From JALORV01 sp035498175 (lineage in GTDB: Bacteria > Pseudomonadota > Gammaproteobacteria > Burkholderiales > Burkholderiaceae_F), in NCBI GenBank assembly GCA_035498175.1, contig DATKAJ010000085.1:32738-96737 (forward strand): a DNA stretch of 64,000 nt. The letters are read 5' to 3'. The translations under genes were made by a program, and so were the position numbers. The notes under the pieces are model-generated. The model made no database searches. It was given only the letters and a program-made list of their open reading frames with translations, and was not told where the DNA came from. Of the stretch, positions 23,707-32,625 are shown in pieces; positions within the stretch are counted from its first letter, which is position 1, and the number at the start of each line of letters is the position of its first letter.

Positions 23707-24213
23707 TCATTGGCGCCCACCGTCTCCGCCGCGCAAACGCCACGGATCCATGCCGGTTTCGGTGCGCGTGACGATGCCCGCAGGGTTGAAGTACACGAAC
23801 ATCGCCGCGTACCAGCCGGCGTCATCGAAATAGCGGTACATGTACGCCGTCTCGTTCTTCAGTGGAAAGGAGAAGGCCTCGGCAGGTGGCCCGAAATCGC
23901 GCAGCACGTCCAAGCGCGAGTCCTGACCGCTGCGGATCTTCGCGAAGGCGGTGTCGCTCATCATCTGCTCGGTGCGCACCACCTTTCCGGACGCGTCGAA
24001 ATCGATGTTCCATACGAGCTGGTTGAACGGCTGGCCGGAGTATTGCCAGCGCGTGCCTCCGCCCTGCAGCGGAATCACGGCGGACGGCGTGCCGGCCTTC
24101 GAGCGTACGGCCGGCTCGGTCGCGCCGGGAGCCACCGAGCCTGGCGTTCCGCAGGCGGCCAGAACAAGGACGACGAAAGCGGGGATCAACGGGATCAGTC
24201 GGCGAGGGCTCAT
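23707..24213 (-). CDS. predicted outer-membrane lipoprotein, BamE/SmpA-like
   Basis: The 168-residue protein has a lipoprotein signal with lipobox LAAC at Cys21. The mature domain contains GQPFNQLVW, FDASGKVVRTEQMMSDTAFAKIR and LRDFGPPAEAF. This pattern (short repeat with G-x-P after a strand, plus VVR/ xVxR strand) resembles the SmpA/OmlA fold used by BamE. An AGGAG site precedes the ATG at 24213. It is divergent from the SRPBCC gene. Not enough is visible to claim a place in the BAM complex. Confidence 0.7.
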   Translation of the reverse strand: MSPRRLIPLIPAFVVLVLAACGTPGSVAPGATEPAVRSKAGTPSAVIPLQGGGTRWQYSGQPFNQLVWNIDFDASGKVVRTEQMMSDTAFAKIRSGQDSRLDVLRDFGPPAEAFSFPLKNETAYMYRYFDDAGWYAAMFVYFNPAGIVTRTETGMDPWRLRGGDGGRQ

Positions 24214-24269
24214 CTGCACAACTCCTGGCGGCACGGCTACGCTTCCCGATCTTAGACAGGGAGACCGGC

Positions 24270-24800
24270 ATGAAGTGGCTGAAGCGCATTCTCCTGACCC
24301 TGGTGGTGCTGGTGGTGCTCGTCCTGGTCGTCGGCATGATCCTGCCGTCCGGGTTCAAGGTGCAGCGCTCCATCGTCGTTAACGCTCCGGCCGACCGGAT
24401 CTTTCCGTTGCTCGCGGATCCACGCGAATGGAAGCGCTGGGCCATCTGGAACCAGCGCGATCCTGCGATGACGGTCGAGTACTCCGGTGCGGCGAGCGGT
24501 GCCGGCGCGCGCTGGAGCTGGCAGAGCAGGACCGAGGGCAACGGCGCGATGGAGTTCACCGCCGCGGTGCCCTACCGGCATGTCGACTATGCGCTCAGTT
24601 TCCCGGACATGGGGATGAATTCACGTGGTGTCCTGACGCTGGCGCCCGACGGCGACGGAACGCGCGTGACCTGGACCAATGAAGGCGACATGGGCAGCAA
24701 CCCGCTGAACCGTTACTTCGGCCTGATGATGGACTCGATGGTCGGGCCGGACTTCGACGCGGGTCTGAAGAACCTGAAGGCCCTGGCCGAGCGCGGCTGA
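24270..24800 (+). CDS. SRPBCC (START-like) domain protein with N-terminal membrane anchor
   Basis: The 176-residue protein begins with a transmembrane helix (about 6-27). A START/polyketide-cyclase-like domain follows, with typical opening VQRSIVVNAPADRIFPLLADPREWKRW and closing MDSMVGPDFDAGLKNLK. These domains bind hydrophobic ligands or lipids; the ligand is unknown. It is divergent from the BamE-like lipoprotein gene, 56 bases apart. Confidence 0.88.
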   Translation: MKWLKRILLTLVVLVVLVLVVGMILPSGFKVQRSIVVNAPADRIFPLLADPREWKRWAIWNQRDPAMTVEYSGAASGAGARWSWQSRTEGNGAMEFTAAVPYRHVDYALSFPDMGMNSRGVLTLAPDGDGTRVTWTNEGDMGSNPLNRYFGLMMDSMVGPDFDAGLKNLKALAERG

Positions 24801-24843
24801 TGCCGCGGTCCGGTTCCGCGGCCAAAGTGGCGCGCCGCGAGCG

Positions 24844-26064
24844 ATGCTGAGCCTGGCGACCCGGGCCCTGGTTGCGACGACCGCGATCCAGGCCGCTGCT
24901 GCCTGCGCGCTGCTCACGGTGCCCTCGATCGCGCCGGTCGTTGCAAGCGAACTGGACGTCCCGGCCTCGACGATCGGCACCTACATCTCGCTGCTGTACG
25001 TCGGCGCGTCGACCGCCGCGCTTGCGGGTGGGGGCGTCGTGTTGCGCTATGGCGCGCTGCGCCTCTCGCAGGCCTGTCTGCTCGGCTGTGCGGCCGGATT
25101 GCTGCTGACGCTGGCCGCGGGCCGCGGCGGCAGCGCAATCGGGCTTGCGACGATCGCGCTTGGGGCGATTGTCCTCGGCATCGGCTACGGGCCGATCACT
25201 CCGGCATCGAGCCACGTGCTCGCGCAAACCACCTCGCGCGAGAACATGGCCCTGGTGTTTTCCATCAAGCAAACCGGTGTTCCGGCCGGCACCGCACTGG
25301 CCGGCCTTCTGGTGCCGCCACTCACGGTCGCGTTCGGCTGGCACAGCGCGATCGTGGTCATCGCCATTGGATGCCTCGCCATCGCCTGGGCCGCGCAGCC
25401 GCTGCGCGCGCCGCTCGATGCCGACCGCGACCGCGGCGCGCGACTGTCGCCGGCTGCGCTCGTCAGCGGACTGGCCGTCGTCGCGCGATCGCCCGCGCTG
25501 CGTACGATGGCCCTCGTCTCGTTCGTCTACGCTGGAATGCAGATGTCGGTCTCCGGCTTCATCGTCGCCTACCTGCACACCGAGATCGGCCTGGGACTGG
25601 TAGCGGCCGGGACGGCGCTGACGGTTGCGAACGTGGCGGGCGTGATCGCGCGCATCAGCTGGGGTTCGTTTTCGGACCGCACCGGGGCGCCACGGGCGAC
25701 GCTGGCGCTGATCGGATTTCTGATGGCCGGAGCCTCGGTGGCGGCGGCGTGCTTCACGTCGTCGTGGCCGATGATCGCGTTGCTCACCGTGGCTGCGGCA
25801 CTCGGCGCCACGGCTATCGGATGGAACGGCGTCTATCTGTCCGAGGTCGCGCGCCTGGCACCCGTAGGGGAAGCGGGGAAGGCGACCGGGGGATGCCTGT
25901 TCTTCACCTACGTCGGTGTCGTCGTGCTGCCTTTCCTCTTCGGGTGGTTGCAGCGGAACAGCGGCAGCTACGCGGCGTGCTTCGTCGCGACCGCAATCGT
26001 GTGCGGGGCGGTCGCGACCCTGCTGGCGTGGAGCGGGCGCCGATCGCCCGGACGGCGCGAATGA
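24844..26064 (+). CDS. major facilitator superfamily transporter
   Basis: The 406-residue protein has 12 predicted helices in two six-helix halves. It carries the MFS loop motifs GTYISLLYVGASTAALAGGGVVLRYG in the first half (G-x3-R-YG region) and WGSFSDRTGAPR in the second. SIKQTGVPAGTALAG in helix 5 is typical of cyanate/aromatic-acid-type MFS proteins. The substrate is unknown. The stop overlaps a possible upstream start of the next small gene. Confidence 0.9.
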   Translation: MLSLATRALVATTAIQAAAACALLTVPSIAPVVASELDVPASTIGTYISLLYVGASTAALAGGGVVLRYGALRLSQACLLGCAAGLLLTLAAGRGGSAIGLATIALGAIVLGIGYGPITPASSHVLAQTTSRENMALVFSIKQTGVPAGTALAGLLVPPLTVAFGWHSAIVVIAIGCLAIAWAAQPLRAPLDADRDRGARLSPAALVSGLAVVARSPALRTMALVSFVYAGMQMSVSGFIVAYLHTEIGLGLVAAGTALTVANVAGVIARISWGSFSDRTGAPRATLALIGFLMAGASVAAACFTSSWPMIALLTVAAALGATAIGWNGVYLSEVARLAPVGEAGKATGGCLFFTYVGVVVLPFLFGWLQRNSGSYAACFVATAIVCGAVATLLAWSGRRSPGRRE

Positions 26065-26111
26065 CGCCGGGTACCACGGGCCCGCGGACGATGCGTGCGA
26101 TGATCGTTTCG

Positions 26112-26471
26112 ATGAAACACATCAAGTTGGTCGCCGCAACGCTGTGCGCCGCGCCCGCGCTTGCCTCCGGGGCCACGGCGCTGCTTGGTCCGTTTCGCAT
26201 CGATGTGCCGGCACGCGGATTCGAGGAACATTGCGTCAAACTCGAATCCGGCGAGGCTGCGCACTACCGTTTCCGCGCCAGCGGCGCAGTCGACTTCAAC
26301 GTGCATCACCACCCGGGCAACGAGGCGGTCTATCTGATCCGGACGGCAGCGATCCAGACGGCCGAGGGTGAATTCGCCGCGCCACGCGCCGACACCTACT
26401 GCCTGATGTGGGAGCGCAAGGCCGACGGCGCTGTGCGTATCGACGGCGTGCTGGAGCGGCAGCGGCGCTGA
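26112..26471 (+). CDS. secreted protein of unknown function
   Basis: The 119-residue product has a signal peptide (MKHIKLVAATLCAAPALAS). The compact beta-rich domain, with CVKLESGEAAHYRFRASG and HHHPGNEAVYLIRT, is reminiscent of emp24/GOLD-like or jelly-roll folds. Two cysteines could form a disulphide. In-frame ATGs at 26061, 26091, 26100 and 26112 compete; I chose 26112 because it gives the cleanest signal peptide. The three-His cluster may bind metal. No family identified. Confidence 0.6.
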   Translation: MKHIKLVAATLCAAPALASGATALLGPFRIDVPARGFEEHCVKLESGEAAHYRFRASGAVDFNVHHHPGNEAVYLIRTAAIQTAEGEFAAPRADTYCLMWERKADGAVRIDGVLERQRR

Positions 26472-26512
26472 AACCCGCGCGGCAGAGGCACGCGGCTCGA
26501 TAGACTGCCGCG

Positions 26513-28033
26513 ATGGCCGAAGAAACCGAACTCAAGCTGCACCTCCCGGATGACGCCTTGGCGCAACTCGAGCGCCGGCCGTTGCTGCGAAATGTCCACG
26601 CACAAGTTCAGCGCCTCGAGGCCATCTACTACGACACGCCGGAGCGGCACCTGCAGCGCAACGGCCTTGCGCTGCGACTGCGCCGATCAGGGCGCCGCTG
26701 GGTTCAAACGCTCAAGGCGGCTGATGTCGCGCAGTCCGGCCTGAGCACGCGCCGCGAATGGGAAGGACCGGCGCGCGTGCAGCGAGGCAAGCCGCGCATT
26801 GACCTCGCGCGCCTGCGCGACACACCGCTGCCGGCGCTGCTGGCGGAGGCGGGTCATCCGCAGCTGCGGGAGGTCTTTCGCGTCAAGGTCCGGCGTAGCC
26901 TGCGAGTGATCGAATTTCGGCGCAGCCGGATCGAAGTCGCAATCGACGTCGGCAGGATCGAGGCGCGGCGCGCGGGGCGCCGGGGTGACCCGGTGGCCGA
27001 GGTCGAGCTCGAGCTCAAGGCTGGAGACGTCGGCGACCTGATCGCCGCCGCGCTGGCGCTGGTCGGCCGCGGCCGGTCGGCGCTCGGGCTCGTGCCCTTG
27101 CTGGCGGGCAAGGCCGAGCGCGGCTACCGGCTCGCCGCGGGCGCGCCGGCGCCGCTCGCCAAGGCGTCCGCTCCGGGCTTCATCGAGCATCTGCAGAGCG
27201 ACATGAGTGCGGGCGCAGCGCTACGCGCAATCGTAGGCCACGGGCTCCAGGTGTTACTCGTGAACACCGAGGCGATGCGCTCGGTGCGGGAGATCGAGCA
27301 GGTGCACCAGGCCCGGGTTGCGATCCGCCGCATGCGGTCCGCGATCCGCCTGCTCGACCATCACGGCGATGACCTGCCGCAAGGGCCGGTGCGTGAACTC
27401 CGCTGGATCGGCCGACTGCTCGGACAGACACGCGACTGGGACGTTCTGGTCGCCGAGACGCTGCCGGCGTTAACCGCCGCGGCGCCGCGCGCGGTGCATC
27501 GTGATCTCGGTCGCCTGCTTGCGCGGGCGACCGAACGGCGTGATGCCTCGCGTGCGGGCACGGCTGCGGCGCTCGCGAGCGGCCGCTTTGCGCGGCTCGC
27601 GCTGCGACTGCAGCGATGGTCGTTGAGTCCGGCGCCCGCGCGCCGCCCGCTCGGGAAGTGCGCGGCGAAAGCACTCGACCAGGCGCATCGGCGCCTCTTC
27701 GGCGCGGCGCAGTTCTTCGCGGCGCTGGCACCGGAACGCCGCCACCGCGCGCGCATCCTCGCCAAGCGATTGCGCTATGCGCTTGACGTCTTCTCGGTGG
27801 ATCTGCCCGAGCGGGCCACCGACGAGTACGTGCGGGCGCTAGCGGAGCTGCAGGATGTGCTGGGGGTGCTGAACGACCTCACGGTAGCTCGCGGGGCGCT
27901 CAGGTCCATTGCAGGTGGTCGCGCGGCAAGCACGCTGGTCCGGGCGCTGATCCAGCGGCGCGAAGCGGATGGCATCGTGGCCACAGAGCGATTGCTGCTC
28001 GCGCTGTCGGAGCGAAAGGTGCCGTGGAAGTAA
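26513..28033 (+). CDS. CYTH and CHAD domain protein (inorganic triphosphatase-like)
   Basis: The 506-residue protein joins an N-terminal CYTH tunnel domain to a CHAD domain (about 220-500). The CYTH domain has the ExExK signature at Glu4-Thr5-Glu6-Leu7-Lys8, then AIYYDTPER and LALRLRR. The CHAD domain is helical and His/Arg-rich, with VHQARVAIRRMRSAIRLL and RILAKRLRYALDVF. E. coli YgiF has the same architecture and hydrolyses tripolyphosphate; CHAD domains bind polyphosphate. It converges with the outer-membrane protein gene with only 10 bases between stops. Confidence 0.93.
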   Translation: MAEETELKLHLPDDALAQLERRPLLRNVHAQVQRLEAIYYDTPERHLQRNGLALRLRRSGRRWVQTLKAADVAQSGLSTRREWEGPARVQRGKPRIDLARLRDTPLPALLAEAGHPQLREVFRVKVRRSLRVIEFRRSRIEVAIDVGRIEARRAGRRGDPVAEVELELKAGDVGDLIAAALALVGRGRSALGLVPLLAGKAERGYRLAAGAPAPLAKASAPGFIEHLQSDMSAGAALRAIVGHGLQVLLVNTEAMRSVREIEQVHQARVAIRRMRSAIRLLDHHGDDLPQGPVRELRWIGRLLGQTRDWDVLVAETLPALTAAAPRAVHRDLGRLLARATERRDASRAGTAAALASGRFARLALRLQRWSLSPAPARRPLGKCAAKALDQAHRRLFGAAQFFAALAPERRHRARILAKRLRYALDVFSVDLPERATDEYVRALAELQDVLGVLNDLTVARGALRSIAGGRAASTLVRALIQRREADGIVATERLLLALSERKVPWK

Positions 28034-28043
28034 GCGTTGAAGG

Positions 28044-30005
28044 TCACCGCATCCGCTGTGCGGCGACGTCGACATAGATGGTGCCTCGGACGGGCACGTC
28101 GAATTCGGTCCGCCCGTCGTTGATCAGCATCCATGGCAGCGGCAGGTTGTCCGGCATGACGACAATCGTGTGGTGTCCCGACGCCACAGCGGGGAACTCG
28201 AATCGTCCTTGCCCGTCGGTCCGGACCGAGTAGCGGCCATCGAGAACGACTGTCATGTTCGCTGCTCCGGCCTCGCCGGCCGCGAAGCGCCCGTCCTCGT
28301 TCGCGTCCAGGAAGACAACTCCGCTCACACGGCCGGAGCCGCCGCCGACGCTCCCACCTAGGGGTGCCGCCATGCTGCCGGCCCGACGTTCATAGCGCAG
28401 GATGACGTACGCGCCGCGATCGTTGACCCGTTCCTCCAGGGGCGCGGTGATCGCGGCGATTGGCGAGATGATCTGCAGTTGCTGGGACTGTGTCTGGCTT
28501 CGGTAGAGCGTCGCAAGCAGCCCCAGATTCGGCGCGAACCGCCAGGTCACGCCGAGGTTGCCGATCAGCGTTGTGGGCTGGGCGTCGCCAGTGCTGTGCA
28601 GCCACTGGACGTTGGCATCCAGGGAGATGTTGTTGGCGACGTCCCCGCCGCCGTTCAGCGCGAGGCCGTATTGGTTCGAACTGTTGGAGCCATCGTCGAA
28701 CCGCCCGACCAACAGGCTCGTACTCAGCCGGGTACCAGCGGGAACGGACCAGGTCTGGTTTGCCGTCGCCGTGACATCGCGCTTCGGATCGTTGCGCGCG
28801 GTATAAATCTGCGTCCGGTTGATCAGCAGCGAATTGCTGTTCTCGACAAACGCATAGGCCGACCATGCGGTGGTTCCGTCGAATCGGGCGTTGCCTCCGC
28901 CGCCGACCGCGAGGTCCTGCCAGACCTGATAGCGTGTATTGCCCGAAACGAAAGTCGTCGTGTCGAACCCGGTGTTGGCCAACGGCGCGGCGTAGTCCGC
29001 CTGGGCGTCCCACAACCACTGCCGGCTCGAATAGTTCAGGCGGTAGTACGCGCCGCGGACGTCGCTGCCGACCAGCTGGTTGCCCCACGCCAGCGACGAA
29101 CCGAGCCAGAACGCCCCAAACCCTTGTCCATAGCGGCCGCTCTGAACCGTAGCGTCCGCCCAGGCGCCGCTGTGGTTGCCGTCGACGCTGTTCCCGCTTC
29201 CCAGCACATTGACCTGGGCACGCGCGTTGCGATCCTGCCATGCGGTGGCTCCAAAGACCGAGCGCGAATTGAAACGCGCCGCGTCGGCAGGGTCCGTCTG
29301 AAACGGGCTGGTGACTTCGCTCGCGCCCGCATACTGGAAGCCGCCGCTCCAGTTGCGGTCCCATGCCCACTGGCCACCGCCCGTGAAGAGGCTGCCGCCG
29401 AGGCGCCGGAAGCCCGGCACGTACAGGCCCGTGTAGGCCCCGGGTTCGCCCAGTCCGGCCGTCAATTGCGTGCCGTCCTGATTGCGCCACTCGCTAAGGC
29501 CGCCAACGATCGGCGTGCTCGGCAGCGCCCAGCGCGGCTGAAAGCGCAGCAGGTCTATCGATGGCGAGTTGACATTGCCGCCCGCGTTTGACAGGCGCCA
29601 GCCGTCATCGAACGGCATGTCGCGCTGCCAGACGGTTGCGACCCAGGCATCGCTGGTCTTGCCGAAGACCCCGTCGACGGTCCAGGCGCCATAAAGCTCC
29701 GTCGCGAGAAATCCACTGACGCCCGTACCATAGTGAGTCTCGCTCGCGCCGCCCCGCTCGACACGCGAATAGATGCCGTCGAGACGCACTCCGCGGGGCG
29801 GGCCGGCCGCGTCCCGCTCGGGCACATCGCCGTTCCAGATGTCGGGCTCCAGCTGCCCGCCGTCGATCAGCACATCCTGGTAGGCGGGGGCTTCAGTCTT
29901 GTCGCCGTTCTTATGGCCGTTCGCCGCACCGCTCTGCGCGGCGACCGGCGCGACGATGACCAGGCCGGCCAGGAGGAGCAGGCAAGCCGCGGCGATGCAG
30001 CGCAT
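28044..30005 (-). CDS. outer-membrane beta-barrel protein with C-terminal SdrD-like Ig domain (usher-like role proposed)
   Basis: The 653-residue protein has a signal peptide (1-23). A long region of about 520 residues follows, with alternating aromatic and small residues and frequent turns, as in a large outer-membrane barrel. The C-terminal domain (about 560-653: GVVFLDANEDGRFAAGEAG, VVLDGRYSVRTDGQGRFEFP) resembles SdrD B / carboxypeptidase-regulatory Ig folds. I cannot see the N-terminal and plug domains of a standard fimbrial usher. It is the last gene of an operon with three secreted subunits and a PapD-like chaperone, starting 6 bases after the chaperone stop, so I infer that it exports or anchors the subunits. 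An unrelated porin-like role is the main alternative. Confidence 0.65.
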   Translation of the reverse strand: MRCIAAACLLLLAGLVIVAPVAAQSGAANGHKNGDKTEAPAYQDVLIDGGQLEPDIWNGDVPERDAAGPPRGVRLDGIYSRVERGGASETHYGTGVSGFLATELYGAWTVDGVFGKTSDAWVATVWQRDMPFDDGWRLSNAGGNVNSPSIDLLRFQPRWALPSTPIVGGLSEWRNQDGTQLTAGLGEPGAYTGLYVPGFRRLGGSLFTGGGQWAWDRNWSGGFQYAGASEVTSPFQTDPADAARFNSRSVFGATAWQDRNARAQVNVLGSGNSVDGNHSGAWADATVQSGRYGQGFGAFWLGSSLAWGNQLVGSDVRGAYYRLNYSSRQWLWDAQADYAAPLANTGFDTTTFVSGNTRYQVWQDLAVGGGGNARFDGTTAWSAYAFVENSNSLLINRTQIYTARNDPKRDVTATANQTWSVPAGTRLSTSLLVGRFDDGSNSSNQYGLALNGGGDVANNISLDANVQWLHSTGDAQPTTLIGNLGVTWRFAPNLGLLATLYRSQTQSQQLQIISPIAAITAPLEERVNDRGAYVILRYERRAGSMAAPLGGSVGGGSGRVSGVVFLDANEDGRFAAGEAGAANMTVVLDGRYSVRTDGQGRFEFPAVASGHHTIVVMPDNLPLPWMLINDGRTEFDVPVRGTIYVDVAAQRMR

Positions 30006-30011
30006 CGCGGA

Positions 30012-30821
30012 TCACTCGAAGCGGTGCTCGAACGGCACACGCGCTCCGGGCCACTCGAGCATCCCCTGCACAGTCACCGGGAACGCCGGATCCACGGGCT
30101 CGTTCGGACCGGCCTGCGCAGCCAGCGAGAGGGCGCGCGTTTCCCCGGGCAGGACAGGAAACGACGAAGGACTGAATTCGAGCTCGCGCCCCCTGGCATC
30201 CGTGCCGGACAGGAACCCGCCGACTCGACCGTGGGCGTTGCCCGTGTTTCGTACCCACACGGTCGGCACCCGGCGGTCGCCGACGCGGTCGAACCCGACC
30301 TTGACGACTTCGAGCTTCGGCGCGGCGTCCCCGACGGCCACGTACACAATGACGCCGAGGCGCCCGCGCACCGGAATCCGGAACACGTCGCCGCCCGCGA
30401 CGACTGGCTCGTCGCCCTCGATGAGCAACGCAAAGCGACACTCGCCTGACTGGGCATCGGCCGGTGGCGCGACCTCGAAACGGAAGCGCGCCCGCCCGCC
30501 GCCGGGAATGAGAAGCTCGCTGCGCTCGATCGCCACCCAGGGACGACAGCTGCCGGGCTGCAGCGCGTCGTAGAACATGACGCTCGCGTCCGGAGCAAAC
30601 GACCAGTCGGCGGTCTTGATCCTGTACTTCGCCGGCTGCAGCCCCGCGTTGGTGATCTCCAGCACGTTGCGCGAGCGTGACCCGGGCGCCGAGCTCAGTT
30701 CGAAACGCGGCGGCGACGCCAGCGCGCTGAACCCTTGCGCCTCGACCGCGCCAGCGAGCAAGAGTCCGCCCGCAAGCAGGGCGAGCGAGAGCGACGTGCT
30801 TTTGAGCAGATCAGTCAACAT
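30012..30821 (-). CDS. PapD-like periplasmic chaperone
   Basis: The 269-residue protein has a signal peptide (about 1-29, ending AVEAQ) and two Ig-like domains. The first begins with SPPRFELSSAPG, then RNVLEITNAG and RPWVAIERSELLIPGGGRARFRF. These match the layout of periplasmic pilus chaperones: edge strand, Asn-rich turn, then a W-x-x-ix-p-x-l-i-p-g-g strand. The second domain contains VEVVKV-type strands and VWVRNTGNAHG. Its ATG lies 11 bases inside the end of the upstream small gene, indicating coupled translation. It would escort the exported subunits encoded at 31275-33210. Confidence 0.75.
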   Translation of the reverse strand: MLTDLLKSTSLSLALLAGGLLLAGAVEAQGFSALASPPRFELSSAPGSRSRNVLEITNAGLQPAKYRIKTADWSFAPDASVMFYDALQPGSCRPWVAIERSELLIPGGGRARFRFEVAPPADAQSGECRFALLIEGDEPVVAGGDVFRIPVRGRLGVIVYVAVGDAAPKLEVVKVGFDRVGDRRVPTVWVRNTGNAHGRVGGFLSGTDARGRELEFSPSSFPVLPGETRALSLAAQAGPNEPVDPAFPVTVQGMLEWPGARVPFEHRFE

Positions 30822-31278
30822 CGATTTCGAAGTGGAAGGCGAGTCGGTAGGTACTTGCGAGACGCGTGCCGTCGGTCTCGATGCGTAGGGCGAGCGTTTC
30901 CTCGATCATTGGTGCGGTGATCGGACCGGCGTAGACCAGGGCCCGCTGGCCGGATACGAGCTGGCCCGGGAGCAGCCTTCCCTGCGTCGTCCAGCGCACG
31001 CTGACGCGACCTGGCGGCTGCTCGGGCAGCACGAGGAACACGCGCCCATTGCGCTTCAGCCAAGGGGCGAGATTCAAGCGCACCTGCACCGCGGTCGAGC
31101 CTTCGACCGTGTTGTCCATCGTGCGCGACGGTGCTACCTGGCGCCAGCGCAGGACCGCGTTCGATTCCAGCGGAATGGTCGCGCTGTCGTCGACCCGATA
31201 GGTCGCAGGACTGGCCAGTGCCGGGCACAGGCCCAGCGACATGCACAGAGCGCGAACGAGGACCTCGAGCGGCTTCAC
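30811..31278 (-). CDS. small exported protein of the fibre operon (possible tip or adaptor subunit)
   Basis: I do not recognise the family. I set the start at GTG 31278 because it overlaps the stop of the upstream subunit (GTGA) and gives a signal peptide ending CPALAS; the frame opens upstream to 31374. The 155-residue product has a mature beta-rich domain. It includes ATIPLESNAVLRWRQVAP, VFLVLPEQPPGRVSVRW and a C-terminal strand TYRLAFHFEIDVD, the kind of alternating terminal strand seen in chaperone clients. It lies between a subunit and the chaperone, so it may be a minor or initiating subunit. Confidence 0.65.
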   Translation of the reverse strand: MKPLEVLVRALCMSLGLCPALASPATYRVDDSATIPLESNAVLRWRQVAPSRTMDNTVEGSTAVQVRLNLAPWLKRNGRVFLVLPEQPPGRVSVRWTTQGRLLPGQLVSGQRALVYAGPITAPMIEETLALRIETDGTRLASTYRLAFHFEIDVD

Positions 31279-31913
31279 GGTGCGGTCAACGTGTATGTCA
31301 CCGTGCCGGTGAATGTGCCCGACGCGACGATCGCGGAGTTCAGGTACGAAAAGGTCATGCAGCTTTCCGCCCACTGGTTGCGGGCGATCGTGCCGATCGT
31401 CTGAGTGCCGCCGTTGAAGGTTCCGGCGGGAAAGGGCTGCGCGCCAGAATCGCCGTTGCCGCTGCTCGTCCAGCTGATCTGCGTGAACGGAATGGTCTCG
31501 CCGGTCGCGTTCACGAGCGGCGTCGACGAATTGGCAGTCAAGGTTGCAGCCGCACCACCTGCATTGCTGGTGAATCGATAAAACCCGCCGACGTAGAGCT
31601 GCCCCGAATTGCAGAAGGCGTAGTTGTCGTAAAAGCTGTTGGTAGCTCCGGTGTTCGATGACATTGCCTGCGCCGCGCCGGAGCCGACCGCCGCAGCCGG
31701 CACGTTTGCAGAAACGACGTTGACTGTCGGATTGGCGCCAGGAGTTCCGCCGCTGTTATAGAGGCCCGTAAAGGAGCCGACCCCGACCTGCAGATAGATC
31801 GCGCGCGGGCTTCCGGCGCTGATGGTGACGGTGAAGGCCTGTGCAGTCGAGGCGCACCACAGGCTCGCGACGATCGCGATGCCCCTGATCCGCACTACCG
31901 CGCTTCGATGCAT
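31275..31913 (-). CDS. secreted subunit with cysteines (third fibre subunit)
   Basis: The 212-residue protein has a signal peptide (about 1-26, ending STAQAF). The mature part begins TVTISAGSPRAIYLQVGVGSF, which parallels IPKFVFLQVGTGTF in the two downstream-strand paralogues, and ends in a similar strand GTFTGTVTYTLTAP. Unlike those it has two mature cysteines (in YAFCNSGQLY and AESCMTFSY) that may form a disulphide. It is longer and more divergent, so it could be an adaptor or tip subunit. It is coupled to the next gene by a GTGA overlap. Confidence 0.75.
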   Translation of the reverse strand: MHRSAVVRIRGIAIVASLWCASTAQAFTVTISAGSPRAIYLQVGVGSFTGLYNSGGTPGANPTVNVVSANVPAAAVGSGAAQAMSSNTGATNSFYDNYAFCNSGQLYVGGFYRFTSNAGGAAATLTANSSTPLVNATGETIPFTQISWTSSGNGDSGAQPFPAGTFNGGTQTIGTIARNQWAESCMTFSYLNSAIVASGTFTGTVTYTLTAP

Positions 31914-31973
31914 GCCGTCCCCATTTGCCGATCGGTGGCGCGCAGCGGCAGTTCCCGGCGCGGCCCTCGGCGG

Positions 31974-32552
31974 CTAAGGCGTCGTTGCCGTGTAAAGCAC
32001 CTGTCCCGTGTAGGTGCCCGACGCACGCGCCGCCGTGTTCAGAAATGTGTAGGTCCAGGTGCCGTTGACGTTGACAACCTTGTTCACCGCCGTAAACGTC
32101 GCATTGCCGCCATTGATGGTCGGATGCGTCGCACCGCCGGTGATTGCCGTGCCGATTTCAGTCCACGGGATCGTGTCGGTGCCGCTCACCAGCGTCGCTG
32201 CTGCGGTGGCCCCCAGCGTCATGTTGCCGTTGTTGCCGATCACGCGGACCGTGACGACACCGTTGCCGAGGTTGCCGCTCCCGGCCGTTGCCGCAACGGG
32301 AACGCCGTTGCCCACACTTGCGGCCGGCACGTTGAACGCGATCGTGTCGATCGTGGCATTCGCCGCCATGAAGGTTCCCGTCCCGACCTGGAGGAACACG
32401 AACTTCGGAATGACAACGCTGAAGTTCAGACGCGCGGTCGCGGTGATGTTGGCGCCGCCACCCGTCGTGATGTTTGACTCGGCCAGAACGGGAAGCGGCA
32501 GCGTCGCCGCTGCCGCCACCGCCGTTGCAACTACCGCCCTTTGTAGTCTCAT
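31974..32552 (-). CDS. secreted fibre subunit, copy 2
   Basis: The 192-residue protein has a signal peptide (1-24, ending PVLAES). The cysteine-free, Thr/Asn/Gly/Val-rich mature domain contains NFSVVIPKFVFLQVGTGTF, GNGVVTVRVIGNNGNMTLG and the terminal strand SGTYTGQVLYTATTP. It is strongly similar over the full mature length to the subunit at 32626-33210. This composition matches extracellular beta-sandwich pilins that lack disulphides. No named family is recognised. It lies 73 bases after copy 1, behind a stem-loop. Confidence 0.8.
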   Translation of the reverse strand: MRLQRAVVATAVAAAATLPLPVLAESNITTGGGANITATARLNFSVVIPKFVFLQVGTGTFMAANATIDTIAFNVPAASVGNGVPVAATAGSGNLGNGVVTVRVIGNNGNMTLGATAAATLVSGTDTIPWTEIGTAITGGATHPTINGGNATFTAVNKVVNVNGTWTYTFLNTAARASGTYTGQVLYTATTP

Positions 32553-32578
32553 GGCATCGACACCCCTAGGAAGAATCG

Positions 32579-32608
32579 GTTTGCGGCACGAAGTGAGTCA
32601 CCGCAAAC
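32579..32608 (-). other. stem-loop between the two major subunit genes
   Basis: GTTTGCGG (32579-32586) and CCGCAAAC (32601-32608) form a perfect 8-bp stem with a 14-base loop in the 73-base gap between the duplicated subunits. It has no T-run. Such intercistronic hairpins in pilus operons often stabilise the first message or attenuate downstream expression. Confidence 0.55.
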
Positions 32609-32625
32609 TGGATTCTGCCGGAATG

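Noticed and set aside
28044..30005. Classical fimbrial usher.
   Set aside because: I could not find the N-terminal chaperone-binding domain or plug, and length is about 150 residues shorter than standard ushers.
30811..31374. Longer start at 31374 for the small exported protein.
   Set aside because: It would overlap about 100 bases of the upstream subunit gene and bury the signal peptide; GTG 31278 gives a four-base overlap.
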